Shown one piece after another: positions 29,700 through 40,460 of a DNA stretch of 64,000 nucleotides. Location: NCBI GenBank assembly GCA_905221605.1, contig CAJNDS010000425.1:79910-143909 (forward strand), given 5' to 3'. The translations under genes and the position numbers were made by a program. This DNA is from Symbiodinium natans. Taxonomy: Eukaryota; Sar; Dinophyceae; Suessiales; Symbiodiniaceae. The notes below the pieces were generated by a model, which saw only the letters and a list, made by a program, of their open reading frames with translations, did not search any database and was not told where the DNA came from. Position 1 is the stretch's first letter; each line of letters starts with the position of its first letter.

Positions 29700-30935
29700 C
29701 CCTAGGGCCCTCTTCCTGGGGTCGTGTTCACCCAAGATTTGTCCAGACCTACAGGTGCTCCCAAGGGGCTTTCGTTGCGCTAAGGGGCACAGCCTCGGCC
29801 GCTAAGCCCTCTGAACCCAAAGGGTTTCGGGTTTCGGGTTCATGTTGAAATAGCAGCAGTCGGGCCCATCTCTACAAACCCTAACAGGCCCGCAAAACCG
29901 TGACCCCAAAGCCTAAACCCAACTTACAGAGCTGACCATGTTAAGCCCTCAACCCTCTGAACCGCACAGAGAACAGACTATGGTTCACCATACCCCGAAC
30001 AGACCTAACCCGACACAGCTTTCAGAACTGACTGGCTGAACCCGGTAGACCCAGCCAGCTCGGAACCCTATGACTTATCCTAATTCCGAAGCCCGGAACC
30101 CTAAACCCCCAATAGGGGTAGTTCTGTAAATTCCGGTCCCTTCAATGGGTCCTCTATATAGTACGGCACCCTTAGAAAAGAGACTCCTACTCGTCTGGTG
30201 TAACCCGATAAACACTAGAAACCCTATAAACCCTGTAAACTCTACAAACCCCATAAACCCTATAAACTCTAGCCCCAAGTCAGGAGCATGTCTTTGGACG
30301 GCGGGGGCACGTCCCGGTCTGTGAGCCCGGAGGAGTAAATGACTCTGAGAGTTATCTTTAGGGTTTGGGGTTTGGGGTTTGGGGTTTGGGGTTTGGGTTG
30401 AGTTTAATCCCTTCCCCCTAATATTAAGCCTCCCCCTGCCCCCTAATCTTCCCCATACCCATTCTTGTTAGATGATAGCGTATGGGATTGCAGTTTTAAG
30501 GTTTTTGGCGCTTGCAAGCAAACCTTTAACCCAGGACTTTTTCCGGCTCACCCCCTAGCCCACCATCTGGATCAGGGCCTAGCATTTAGAGGCGTTTTTG
30601 CCTCGTTCTTGGGCTAAGGGTTGAAGGTTTAGGTTCAGATGCGAATGCAGGTTTTCAGGCTCGAGGTTTGAGGACGTTGGGGCTCAGGGCCAAGGGAAAG
30701 CACAGAATCATGCAGAGCGCCCGCTGCTCTGCTTCATGGCCCCCGGGCGCCCAGTGACGACATCCCTCGGCTGTAGCTTCTCGCAGGACCCTTCGCGGGG
30801 CCCCTCAATGGGGGACCTGCAGCCATCCGGGCGCTTGGCGCGGGGCTGAGGGGCAGCGTCTCTGCAATCCATTGAGGTTTCCTGCGCAGAGTTCAACACC
30901 CTCTCCCCTGAGCTGTGGAGAACCTGCGGTGGTTG
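29700..30935. other. Sparse stretch with one coding-like islet
   Basis: Telomere-like variants (CCCTATAAA, GGGGTTT) occur at about 29880-30275 and 30355-30400. 30717-30850 is open on + and reads RPLLCFMAPGRPVTTSLGC and SRGPSMGDLQPSGRLARG, a possible exon of unknown function. Confidence 0.45.
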
Positions 30936-30937
30936 CT

Positions 30938-31050
30938 TCCTAGGTAGGATAAGGGGGACCCTTAAACGGAACCCCCTTCTGAACCCTCTTGTGGCTCTCT
31001 TAAACAGGGACCTTATTCAGAGGGTCTACATCCCCAAGGGTCCCCCTAAT
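30938..31050. mobile_element. Inverted-repeat element, family G, copy 1
   Basis: AGGATAAGGGGGACCCTT near the left end is inverse to AAGGGTCCCCCTAATCCT at the right (17 of 18 bases). The second copy is at 36541-36650. Confidence 0.75.
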
Positions 31051-31311
31051 CCTTTTCCCTATATTGCTCCAAGTCCACAGAACCCGAAGACTCGAGCCAA
31101 GTGGCCCCAGGCGCGCGGCTCTGCGGCGTCAGTGTCCAGCGGTTCGCCCCTGGAGAGTTCACTATATCCCCCCTTTGGAAGTAGTTTTTATTTTTTGTTT
31201 TATATAGAACCCAAGAGTTTTGTTTATATAGAACCCAAGGGGATATGAAGAATAGTGTTTTTATTAAGGTTCTAAGGGGAGCATAGTTCAGGGTAGTGGT
31301 GCAGCAATGGG

Positions 31312-31644
31312 ATGCAAGGGACTGCAGTAGCTTCGGTATCTGCTACGATCTCGAGCTTGCCTTTTGAAAGCCCCGGCCTGGGCGAATGCAAGTCGAAATC
31401 TCCAACGTATCGCCCGGTGAGATGTGCTTCTGCCGCAGGTACTGCCCGATATCCGCCCGAATCGGAGGGCGGCGAGATCTGCTTGTTTGGGATGAGCGAC
31501 GATGAGGAGGCCACGAAGATGTATATAGCTCCGAATTGCATGAGGGCACCGAAATCTCAAGACACCAGAACTTTCGCAACCGCCCTACGAGATTCTTGCC
31601 TTGAGTGCTGCTGGAAGGGTCTTGAGTACTACTCCAAGGTCTAG
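31312..31644 (+). CDS. Unassigned ORF, possible exon
   Basis: Open for 110 codons. It reads ESPGLGECKSKSPTY, then RYPPESEGGEICLFGMSDDE and ALRDSCLECCWKGLEYYSK. GGEICLFG followed by DDEEATK is faintly like AMP-forming acyl-CoA synthetases (GEICFWG...EEKT), but the rest is not, so I leave it unnamed. The opposite strand is also partly open. Confidence 0.4.
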   Translation: MQGTAVASVSATISSLPFESPGLGECKSKSPTYRPVRCASAAGTARYPPESEGGEICLFGMSDDEEATKMYIAPNCMRAPKSQDTRTFATALRDSCLECCWKGLEYYSKV

Positions 31645-31667
31645 CCAGAGCAGCTGATGTGTTCAGA

Positions 31668-31767
31668 TCCAAGAGTTCTGGCTCTTTTGAAGCAGCTCAG
31701 GAGAAGATGCCCTCGGATGACGATGACATTGAGAGGCCTTTGAGTGTCACCGAATGGGACATCTGAG
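31668..31767 (+). CDS. Candidate terminal exon, acidic
   Basis: Frame reads SGSFEAAQEKMPSDDDDIER then PLSVTEWDI and stops at TGA 31765. It may be the end of the gene that includes 31312-31644. Confidence 0.35.
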
Positions 31768-32123
31768 GGGACCTGAGAATTGAAACGCCTAAGCCTAAGC
31801 TGGTCCTCTCAATCTAGAGGGGGGCCTTGGCTTTGGAGTTCGCCTGATGAGTCGCATTTTCACCTTTTGTTCTCTTGTCCATCATGGCCCCCACATTGGT
31901 GCCTTTCGTGCCTTCAACTCCTAGGCCCTCAGGCCCTTAAATATCCCCTAAGTCGCCCTGATAAGGGTCTTTCCTTTAGTCCCTTGAACCCTAAACCCTA
32001 AACCCTAAACCCTAAACCCTGTGGTTGTTCTAAGAGGGGGCCATCACTTCGAGAACTGCACCATGTTGGAAGGAATGTCGTTGCGTCAGCCATCGTGGAG
32101 GCCGCCGCTCTGCCTTCGAGGTT

Positions 32124-32214
32124 CAGGGTTTAGGGCTTGGGGTTTAGGGTTTAGGGTTTAGGGTTTAGGGTTTAGGGTTTAGGGTTTAGGGTTTAGGGTT
32201 TAGGGTTTAGGGCT
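32124..32214. repeat. (TTTAGGG)n array
   Basis: About eleven heptamers, preceded by an islet (32045-32115, GHHFENCTMLEGMSL) and by a CCCTAAA array at 31986-32020. Confidence 0.9.
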
Positions 32215-32999
32215 GTTTATCGGATGGTCAGTGCTTCACGGATGTCCAGGTGCGTTTAAGATGTTTTTCCGGTGATACCAGTAGCTGGTAGATTCTAGGA
32301 GCCTGTTTGAAGCAGGTCCCCTGCTGCCCTACTAAACTGTATGCGTTTGTCTGCCTGGTTTTCTGAACCCAACATCAGAATCGTGCAGGGTTCCTACAAA
32401 GCCGAAGGTGTTCAAGCCTTTGGCGAATCCTAAAACCCTAAATCCAACCCCTAAACATTACCAACCCTAAGCCCGAACTCCTAAAGCCCAGACGCAAGTA
32501 AGACGCAGGGTGGTGGTGGGGGAGCATTTGCCACCGCGTCGACGCGCATCGACCTGTCCAAGTTGGCTGGGAGCCTCAGGTTTGGATGGGATGGGCGAGG
32601 GCGGCAGGGCGGCAGGGTGGCAGAGCTTAGGGCTAAGGGTGTAAGGTTTATAGGGAGGGTTTAGGGCTTACAGGGTTTAGGGTTTAGGGGGGCATAGAGG
32701 TTAGGGTTTAGTGGTTTTTGTGGTGTGCGGAGGAAGCAGCGCTGGGTGCATGATCTATACCCTACACCCTAAACCCTAAATCCAAAAGCCTAAGCCCATA
32801 CTGTTCTTGCCACTGTCTGGTAGGCCAAGAACACAGACAAACACGTACAGCAAAAAACCTAAGCTCAGAGAAGACTGTTTTAGATGTTCCGCTGTAGTAT
32901 GAAGAAGCCTCATGGGTTTAGGGTTTAGGGTATAGGGTTTAGGGTTTAGGGTTTAGGGTTTAGGGTTCAGCATCTCCATACAGAAGCCCGAAACTGAGG

Positions 33000-33575
33000 C
33001 TACGTCGGACCTATGGGTAGGTCTACCCTAGGCCTACGGGTAGCCTGTGTACAGGCCTACGTAGGGGCTACGCGAGGCTACTACTTATAGGCCTATCCGT
33101 AGGCCTGCGGGTAGGCTGCCGGTAGGCCTACCCGTAGGGCTACAGGCAGGCCTACCCGCAGGCCGACGGGGAGGCTACCGGTAGGCCTACCCGTAGGCCT
33201 GCGGGTAGGCTACAGGCAGGCCGTAGGCCTATGGTTAGGCTACCGGTAGGCCTACCCGTAGGCCTACGGACAGGCTGCAGGCGTAGGGCTATAGGTAGGC
33301 TACCGGCAGGCCTACCCACAGGCCTACCTGCCCGTAGGCCTACGGGTAGGCCTACCGGTAGCCCACCCATAGGCCTGCGGGTAGGCCTGCCGGTAGCCTG
33401 CCCGTAGGCCTACGGACAGGCCTGCGGGCAGCGTACCCATAGGCCTCCGGGTAGGCCTACGGGTAGGCTACCCGTGGCTCTGATAGGCCTAGGGTAGGCT
33501 GCCGTAGACTCTACCGACAGGCCTACGCGTAGCCAGCCGTAGGCCCTACGGCTAGGCCTACGGGTAGCCTATACG
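33000..33575. repeat. Palindrome-rich TAGGCCTA block
   Basis: Nearly 580 bases made of variants of GTAGGCCTACCCGTAGGCCT. The ten-base palindrome GTAGGCCTAC and GGTAGCC/GGCTACC steps repeat on both strands, so any part can pair with many others. Open frames are of the Val-Gly-Leu-Pro type and are repeat artefacts. Confidence 0.9.
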
Positions 33576-33704
33576 TTTGGGCTTCTTTACCAGCATCTCA
33601 AGTTCGAGCATTTACTAGGCCAGCAGTGTGTGTAGGCAACGGAACAAAACCCACCCGCCCAAAGAATCCCATAACATTTCGAAAATAAAAAGCTTATTAA
33701 TTTC

Positions 33705-34150
33705 TTATTCGTGCTGAACCATGGAGGGTTAGAGAGGTCAGAATTTCAGGGGTCGGAGGGGTCGAAATGGATCAAATTCTCCAATTCGTGCTGAATAATG
33801 GGGGGTCAAAGGGGTTGGAGGGGCCAAAATGTGTCAAATTCTCCAATTTGTGCTGAACAATGGTGGCTCAAAGGGGTCGGAGGGGCCAAAATGGGTCAAA
33901 TTCCCCCAATTCGTGCTGAACAGGGGGGTCAAAGGGGTCGGAGCGGCCAAAATGGGCCAATTTGTGCTGCACAATGGTGGCTCAAAGGGGTCGGAGGGGC
34001 CAAACTTGGTCAAATTCTCCAATTCGTGCTGAACAGGGGGGTCAAAGCGGTCGGAGGGGCCAAAATGGGTCAAATTCTCCAATTCGTGCTGAACAATGGG
34101 GGGCCACAGGGTCGGAGGGGCCAAAATGGGTCAAAGTCTCCAGTTTTTTA
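33705..34150. repeat. 62-bp minisatellite
   Basis: Seven copies of a unit built on GTCGGAGGGGCCAAAATGGG and CAAATTCTCCAATTCGTGCT. CGTGCTGAA-like anchors fall near 33711, 33786, 33848, 33911, 33960, 34022 and 34083. Most steps are 61-63 bp, with one shortened copy (49). Confidence 0.9.
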
Positions 34151-34204
34151 CCAAAAAAACAGACCAAATTCTACAATTGGTGTTTAACATTTAGGGTTAT
34201 ATGG

Positions 34205-34302
34205 TAGAGAGGTTTAGGGTTTAGGGTTTAGGGTTTAGGGTTTAGGGTTTAGGGTTTAGGGTTTAGGGTTTAGGGTTTAGGGTTTAGGGTTTAGAGTTTA
34301 GG
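34205..34302. repeat. (TTTAGGG)n array
   Basis: About thirteen heptamers. The islet 34310-34392 that follows reads SYQGLADLESDQPGLSRR and is again followed by an array. Confidence 0.95.
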
Positions 34303-34397
34303 GGTTTGGTTTGAGCATCCTATCAGGGGCTCGCCGACCTCGAGTCCGACCAGCCAGGGCTCTCAAGAAGGAGCTCCGGCACTCAGGCGAAGTGCCG

Positions 34398-34506
34398 GGT
34401 TTAGGGTTTAGGGTTTAGGGTTTAGGGTTTAGGGTTTAGGGTTTAGGGTTTAGGGTTTAGGGTTTAGGGTTTAGGGTTTAGGGTTTAGGGTTTAGGGTTT
34501 AGGGGT
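34398..34506. repeat. (TTTAGGG)n array
   Basis: About fifteen perfect heptamers ending in a G-rich tail. Confidence 0.95.
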
Positions 34507-34540
34507 GGGGGGGCGGGGATCTCAATAGTGAAGTTTATAC

Positions 34541-34641
34541 GGGAGTTTCCGCAAGTAGGGGTACCTTATTCGGGTTCTTCTGCTACGGGAGTCCTACTAT
34601 CTGGGGGTCTATTTAGGGGCTCCTCATTTCCGTAAACTCCC
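34541..34641. mobile_element. Inverted-repeat element, family A, copy 4
   Basis: Left GGGAGTTTCCGCAAGTAGGG, right CTCATTTCCGTAAACTCCC, core AGTCCTACTATCTGGGGGTC. ATAC flanks both ends, a possible 4-bp target duplication. Confidence 0.8.
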
Positions 34642-35285
34642 ATACGAAGCACGAACGAGGGCAGAGAATTTGCTGTGAAGCTCAGGCGCCAGCTGACAAT
34701 ATGGAAGCAAAGCCAACAAGCCACTTCGCATCGCTCCCTTGCAGCCTTGTAAGCTTCGTAGTCAAAGCATGTGCAATGCACACATACAAACACATGGTGT
34801 GCGTTCGTTCGGTTTTGGGGTTGATTTACCTGTGTACGGTGGGTTAGGGCAAGTTAAGACCAAAAATCTGCAACAGAAGGAAACGCAGTGGGTCCAAAGT
34901 GCGGGAGGCCAGCCCGAAGCAGCGATTCTCGCCTCTCATCGTGGCTCGCTCAGCGGTTTTTGGGGCTCTGGAAGCCCTAAACAGTGAACCCTAAACCCTA
35001 AACCCTAAACCCTAAACCCTACTATAAACCCTACTATACACCCCCCGCTCCCCCCAAGGAGCAAGCAGGGCGATCCATGGTCCACCCCAAGTCCCTGAAC
35101 CCTAACTCCTCACCCCCCCATCAGGGTTTAGGGTTCGGGGTTCAGGATCCCTCCCCCCCCCCCCCCCCCCCAAAAAGGTTTATTTAGGGTGAGCGTTTAT
35201 AAGGGTGAGGCGCAGAGTGTGTGTCAAAGATGGGTTCCCTTGCTAAGTTAGCAAGTCTTACAACGCCAAGTCCTGTCTCAAGCAG

Positions 35286-35330
35286 GAATTGGCGTCTGAG
35301 CGAGAGACAGAGACGGAGACTGAGACGGAA

Positions 35331-35373
<43 letters not shown>

Positions 35374-35560
35374 CGAGAGAGAGAGAGAGAGAGAGCATGA
35401 GTGAGTGAGTGAGGTGAGTAAGTGAGTGAGTGAGTGAGTGAGTCAGTGGGCGGGAGAGGGAGAGGGAGACTATACCTTGAACTTTGAACTGTGAACTCTG
35501 AACTCTGAACTCTGAAATCCCTCATACCAAGCTTTGACTGATGCCGAGGCCCAGCTGAAC
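35286..35560. repeat. GA, GTGA and CTGAACT simple repeats
   Basis: (GAGA)n at 35330-35395, (GAGT)n at 35400-35450 and GAACTCT repeats at 35478-35515. A second short GAGT run is at 35855-35880. Confidence 0.9.
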
Positions 35561-35640
35561 CCTTTTCAGCCGCCTCCGTCCTTGGATCTTCCACCCGGCC
35601 ACGCCACAGGCCGTCTGCAAAGCTTGGGGGGCTGGTGTTC
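35541..35640 (+). CDS. Candidate exon, Pro-rich
   Basis: Frame reads DAEAQLNPFQPPPSLDLPPG then HATGRLQSLGGW. No stop within it. It may belong with the islets at 36011-36090 and 36182-36304. Confidence 0.35.
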
Positions 35641-36181
35641 CGGGTTTTTTGTCGATATGGGGTTGGGGCTGGTAGTGTATGTAGGCTTTTCATTTGCGAG
35701 GGGGGAAGGGGCGGGGAGGGGGAACCCGTTTGTTTTTGGTTCTATGGGCCAAAAAACCTGAGCCCCGCAGCCACCCAAAAGACACAAGCCTCACGGCAGC
35801 AGAGAAACACACCGCACCCTCACTGCCGCAACAAAAGAAACACGGGCCAGGGAGTGAGGAGTGAGTGAGTGAGTGAGTGATCTTTTTGTGGCTCCTAAAG
35901 ATTTTTCTTACAGTGCGATGGTCTTGTAAAGAGATAAGAAGCTGCAATAAAGTGATCATCATGGTATTAGCGACGTGTTGAGAAGGGGTTTTGGCTGCTT
36001 CAGTTTGGACTAGCGGAAGATTAGGCCTTTGTTCAGGACATGCGAAACATTGACCCTGTGCCCTATACCCAGAAGAGTCCTGGACTGAGGTCGATGCCGA
36101 TTTTGCATGTACTTCAATGCCAAATTCTTGAAAACCCTTAAGCCTCGACCCCAACCATAAACCCTGGCCTGTGCAGCACAA

Positions 36182-36304
36182 TCGCCTCCGCCCTTCGATG
36201 CTGCGGGCACCGAGGAGGATTCCGTTAGGGCGAATATGGTGATCGGGGTCCATGCAGTTGAGGCGGTGGCTCTTGAGGTGGTCGAGGCTTTATGTGGCAT
36301 GTAG
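36182..36304 (+). CDS. Candidate terminal exon
   Basis: Forty codons then TAG at 36302. It reads PPPFDAAGTEEDSVRANMVI then GVHAVEAVALEVVEALCGM. An upstream islet at 36016-36130 reads AFVQDMRNIDPVPYTQKSPG. The two look like parts of one + strand gene of unknown function. Confidence 0.45.
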   Translation, partial: SPPPFDAAGTEEDSVRANMVIGVHAVEAVALEVVEALCGM

Positions 36305-36428
36305 CATGGGATTTGTTCACTCGCAAACGACTTCCATCCTTTTTACTTAAGCCCTAGAAACCCTACTGAACCTTAAGCAGGTAGCCCACGAACGCGGAAG
36401 CCCTGGACCCTACAGTAAGCCGTTAACC

Positions 36429-36535
36429 CCTAATTACCTTTGTCATAGTTGGGTACCATTTTAGATGTTTAAAGGGTGCTTAAACCCAAAAAAGGAATAT
36501 ACATCTAATTTTTAATAGTATCCCAACCTGAACTA
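36429..36535. mobile_element. Inverted-repeat element, family H, copy 2
   Basis: TTACCTTTGTCATAGTTGGG at the left and ATAGTATCCCAACCTGAACT at the right, with central GGGTGCTTAAACCC. It directly abuts the family G element that follows. Confidence 0.7.
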
Positions 36536-36540
36536 GGACC

Positions 36541-36650
36541 TCCTAGGTAGGATAAGGGCGACGCTTAAACGGGAACCCTTCTTAACCCTCTGCTGGCTAT
36601 CTTGAACAGGGACCTTACTCAGGGGGTCTATTTCCCCAAGGGTCCCCCTA
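36541..36650. mobile_element. Inverted-repeat element, family G, copy 2
   Basis: TAGGTAGGATAAGGGCGACG on the left and CCCCAAGGGTCCCCCTAAA on the right. It matches 30938-31050 over its length and merges into a CCCTAAA array at 36651-36755. Confidence 0.75.
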
Positions 36651-36817
36651 AACCCTAAACCCTAAACCCTGAACCCTGAACCCTGAACCTTAAACCCTAA
36701 ACCCTAAACCCTAAACCCTAAGCCCTAAACCCTAAACCCTAAACCCTTAAACCCCGACCTGCGCCATCGAAAGCCGTGCGTCCAGGAGGGGGTCGGCTCC
36801 GGGTCTGCCACCAAGGA

Positions 36818-36880
36818 CGCTTTAGGGTTTAGGGTTTAGGGTTTAGGGTTTAGGGTTTAGGGTTTAGGGTTTAGGGTTCG
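36818..36880. repeat. (TTTAGGG)n array
   Basis: About eight heptamers. The islet 36757-36820 between this and the CCCTAAA array before it is GC-rich and too short to assign. Confidence 0.9.
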
Positions 36881-37084
36881 GGTTTGGGGGATCGGAAGCA
36901 TGGGCGCGTTGTTATGTACCGAGATGTTGGGCCAGTCCTTGGACTGGCCGAACCGATGCATACCAACCAAGCGTCTCCAACTAGTGTATATGTACATTTC
37001 TATATATGTATATATGTATAGATTGTTCTGCATTTTTCTTATTCCACACCTTCGGTGTGGGGTTGTTAGATTTTAAACTCAACT

Positions 37085-37245
37085 CTTCTCCTCGCCCGGA
37101 ACTCTTCTCCTCGCCCGGTCTACCCCTAGAGACTCCCTGGAGTGCCCAACCCCAGAGACTCTCTACCAGAGACTCCCTGAAATGCCAAACCCCAGAGATT
37201 CCCTGGAGTGCCCAACCCCAGAGACTCCCTGGAGCGCCCAAATCC
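37085..37245. repeat. AGAGACTCCCTGGAGTGCCC tandem repeat
   Basis: Four to five imperfect ~30-bp copies of CCAGAGACTCCCTGGAGTGC, preceded by two copies of ACTCTTCTCCTCGCCCGG. Confidence 0.8.
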
Positions 37246-37579
37246 AAATCCCGGTCGGGATGTTCGAAGCAAAATAATTTATATTGAGTACGAACCCTAC
37301 ATCGACCCCCAGGCTGCCTATGCAAATTAAGTATTCCTAGATGAGGCATGGGATGGTTGCGTCTGCAGCGATCAGAGTTCAGATGAAGGGCCCATCCGCC
37401 CCTCTGGTCGTCTGCCCCTCTACTTCTCTGACTTTCTGCCCGCTCTGCCCCTGTCCCCGCCTCCTTTCCAGACCTCATCCACAACACCCATTAGCACCCC
37501 CATCCAAAAGTTCAGGGTTGAGGGTGAAGGCTGAAGGTTGAGGACAACCACAGGGTAAACGCGACGTAGTGCCACCAAG

Positions 37580-37690
37580 TCTCGAAGGAGGATGCTGTGG
37601 GCCTGCTAGTGGAGCAGGAGAGGGGAACTGGCTTGCTCGGTGGGGCAATTCCGGGCGCGGCAGTTTCCGGGTTTCCTGCCGTGGCGGAGG
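37580..37690 (+). CDS. Candidate exon
   Basis: Acceptor CACCAAG, then a frame reading SKEDAVGLLVEQERGTGLLG then GAIPGAAVSGFPAVAEG, and a GC donor-like GCGTTT. No family recognised. Confidence 0.4.
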
Positions 37691-38070
37691 GCGTTTAAGG
37701 GGGGACCCAGGGTTTGGAGAGCTCTGGATCGCTCGTTACGGAGCTGCGGATGGAATTCAGTGATTGCCGCGGACTAGTTACTAGAGTTTTCTAAGTGATT
37801 CCTCTGGACTGCTGTATGGACGAAGAGGTTGGATGAGGTTTTTTGAGTTGTCGCAGAAGACTCTCGGAAGTTGGGCGAACAGGGCTCCACACACCACGCC
37901 AAAGCTTCAACAGCCTTCCAAAACACAAGCAGCTTCCTCTTCCGAGTTTCTCTCTGAGTGCTAAACCCCTCAACCCCTAAGCCCTAAACTCCTAAACCCT
38001 AAACTCCAAAAAACCCTAAACTCCTAAACCCTAAACCCAAGTCGTCAAAGCACCCTTGCCTTGCTGTCAG

Positions 38071-38148
38071 ATGGGAGACCTTGTCTGTCGGCTTCAGCAG
38101 CGGCAGGCCACTTCGGGGGTTGCCCCAAACGAGCGTCTGGTCTTACAG
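38071..38148 (+). CDS. Candidate exon with a telomere-repeat donor
   Basis: After GCTGTCAG, 26 codons read MGDLVCRLQQRQATSGVAPN then ERLVLQ. The exon ends CAG and the next bases are GTTTAGGGTTTAGGG, so the 5' splice site would be the first heptamer of the array at 38149-38225. Confidence 0.5.
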
Positions 38149-38225
38149 GTTTAGGGTTTAGGGTTTAGGGTTTAGGGTTTAGGGTTTAGGGTTTAGGGTT
38201 TAGGGTTTAGGGTTTAGGGTTTAGA
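38149..38225. repeat. (TTTAGGG)n array
   Basis: About eleven perfect heptamers directly following the candidate exon. Confidence 0.95.
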
Positions 38226-39080
38226 CCTTCCAGAACCCAGAATCTCTTCTAGGCCCGTAGGCCTAAACCCGAGGCCCTAAACCCTGCCCTAGAGTTAAAC
38301 AGAGAACTGCCTTTACAGACTACTCAGGGATCTTCCCGGTGAGTAAGATGTCAGGTGCCCTCACCTGAACTCCCCTCCCTCACCGAACCCCGTTAAACCC
38401 CAACAAAGTCCCGAAAGTCTCTGAAGCCCCTAAAGCCCCAAAAGTTCCCAAAGGCCCCTACAATTTCACAATGTCAAGTCACACTCTTTACCCCTAAACC
38501 TTAAACCCGAAACCTTAAACCCTAAACCTCAAGTCTCCCCAAAGCCCCGTCGGGGGCACCTTATGGGCATTTTTTGGCTTTCTGACCTGCAGATGTCTTC
38601 TTTCAGGCAGTCCAGGGTTCCAGGGTTTCGCAGTTTATATATACCTTTTTTTTGTGGGGGGGGGGGGTTATGTTTCAGAGTTTTGTGGTTTGATCGGGGT
38701 GTTAGAATTTTGGAGTTTTAGGGTTTTAGAGTTTTGTTTTTTGGAGTTTTTGGGGGGAGATGGGCTGGACCATATTCTACTTTGGGCCAGATCCCCCCAA
38801 ACCCAAAACCGTTCCATCCCTGACTGGTGAAGCCAGGATCTTGCCATTTTCTCCGAGGAAACTTACCCGGAGGTGCCACAAACACTGCTGCCTGGGAAGC
38901 TCGTAAGGTTGTAAGTTTGAGGTTTAGGGTTAAGGCCATACGTCTCATGCCCTTGGGATGAGATCACAATCAGCCCTGATGGGCCGTTGTGCCCCTAAAC
39001 TTTCCTAAAGCCCCCCCCCCCCAAGCCCTGGTCAGCCGACGAGAGCACATAAGGGCGAAGCAAAGGGAGACTTACTTTGG

Positions 39081-39178
39081 CTTGGTAGTCCGGTGGTACC
39101 CTTTGGTTCTGGGTTGGTTTTTCAGTAGCCAACCAAGAAAGGGTACGCTTACTATAAGATGGCTGCTGGGCTACCAAG
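39081..39178. mobile_element. Inverted-repeat element, family D, copy 3
   Basis: Left CTTGGTAGTCCGGTGGTACC, right GGCTGCTGGGCTACCAAG, with GGGTTGG/CCAACC pairing at the centre. The clearest full copy of the family. Confidence 0.8.
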
Positions 39179-39222
39179 TGAGGGGCGTGGAAACCCTAAA
39201 CCCTCAACCCTAAACCCATAAC

Positions 39223-39318
39223 ATGCGCGCCATGGAGATCGAATTTGAAGCCGGGTGTAGACTCCAGACCTTCTCTGGCACCATAGCAGACGTAGGGTTC
39301 CTGGGGAAGAGCCAGTAA
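39223..39318 (+). CDS. Candidate exon
   Basis: Open frame MRAMEIEFEAGCRLQTFSGT then IADVGFLGKSQ, ending at TAA 39316. Coding-like composition, no family recognised. The next element begins 48 bp later. Confidence 0.4.
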   Translation: MRAMEIEFEAGCRLQTFSGTIADVGFLGKSQ

Positions 39319-39365
39319 CCCCCAAAGTCTGTACCTTGAGATGGGAATCATGTGCCCTGTTCCTA

Positions 39366-39475
39366 TTGGTTCTTAGTAGGGAATGAGGACATTCGGTACT
39401 GTAGATCCCCTTGTCTATACCCTGCAAGGGATTATATAGGGCACCTCTTTCCCTGCCATTCACTACGAAGAATCA
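39366..39475. mobile_element. Inverted-repeat element, family C, copy 1
   Basis: TTGGTTCTTAGTAGGGAATG at the left and CATTCACTACGAAGAATCA at the right. The core ATTATATAGGGCACC is shared with 59375-59635. Confidence 0.65.
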
Positions 39476-39689
39476 GTAGGTATACTACCAGAACCCTTCA
39501 GCACAGATGGGCCCAAAGCTTCTAAGGTTGCCAACGCTGTCGGAAATAATCATCTGCCTCGTCGCCCCTATAAAACCCTCCTAAACCCTAGACCCTAGAG
39601 TCTAGACCCTAGACCCTAAACCCTGAACCCTAAACCCTAAACCCTAAACCCTAAACCCTAAACCGTTACAAACCCCTGACGCCCCCCCA

Positions 39690-40460
39690 GGAGCTCCTGA
39701 CGCGCCTCGACCACTTTCGAGAGGTGGCACAGGGCCTGGCTGCCTGGGACCGAGGGGGTCGGCCATGTTTGGGGGCTTCTTGGGGTTTAGGGTTTAGGGT
39801 TTAGGGTTTAGGGTTTAGGGTTTAGGGTTTAGGGTTTAGGGTTTAGGGTTTAGGGTTCAGGGTGGCCATCTTTGGAGTATGGGGCCCTGGGGCTTTTGGG
39901 GCTTGAAGGTTTGAGAGTGTGAGGGATTGCGGGTTTGGGGGTTTGAGGGTTGGAGGGTTTCAGGATTTGGGGGTTTGAGGGTTTGGGGGTTTGAGGGTTT
40001 GGGGGTTTGAGGGTTTGGGGGGTTGAGGGTTTGAGGGTTTGGGGGGTTTGTGGGTTTGTGGGTTTGAGGGTTTGAGGCAGCGGCTCCCTTGGTGTTGCCC
40101 ACCAAAGACAGGTCAAATGTATTCGTGATCAGTTGCAGTACCAGACCAAATCCTTCAAGCAGCAAGCCGCAACAGGAAGTGCACTGCGCAGCCTGCACTA
40201 GCCCCCTTCAACATGTGTCCTACACCCACATGGATGCACAAAGCTTAGGAAAAGATAGGCTAGCTTGAGCGATGTGGTTGCAGCTACGGGCACGCTGTCA
40301 AAGAAAATATCGGAGAAGCAGCACGTACCTTCTGAAAGGGTTGTGCGTTGATACCTGCATCCTCAGGCCAGTTGACTGCAGATGTGCGCTCGATGCTGCC
40401 AGCAGTCGATGGCAAAAATGCGAGCGCATACTCAAAACGGCAACGGGGTGGTGAGGGACC
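39690..40460. repeat. Segmental duplication, copy at 40 kb
   Basis: The order is GAGCTCCTGACGCGCCTCGA, then a GGGTTTG tract, then CAGACCAAATCCTTCAAGCA, then CATCCTCAGGCCAGTTGACT. The same order recurs at 51328-51890. Part of the first block is open (LLTRLDHFREVAQGLAAWDR) and could be an exon. 39784-39858 is a perfect TTTAGGG array. Confidence 0.7.

Noticed and set aside
31312-31644. Acyl-CoA synthetase exon
   Set aside because: Only GGEICLFG and DDEEATK recall the family; the surrounding residues do not fit, so I left it unnamed.
33705-34150. CRISPR array
   Set aside because: The repeated units are contiguous with no unique spacers, in a eukaryotic context.
39850-40198. Minus-strand Pro/Asn/Gln-rich ORFs
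   Set aside because: Translations of the GGGTTTG telomere-like tract (NPQTPKPS-type peptides), as in many other heptamer tracts.
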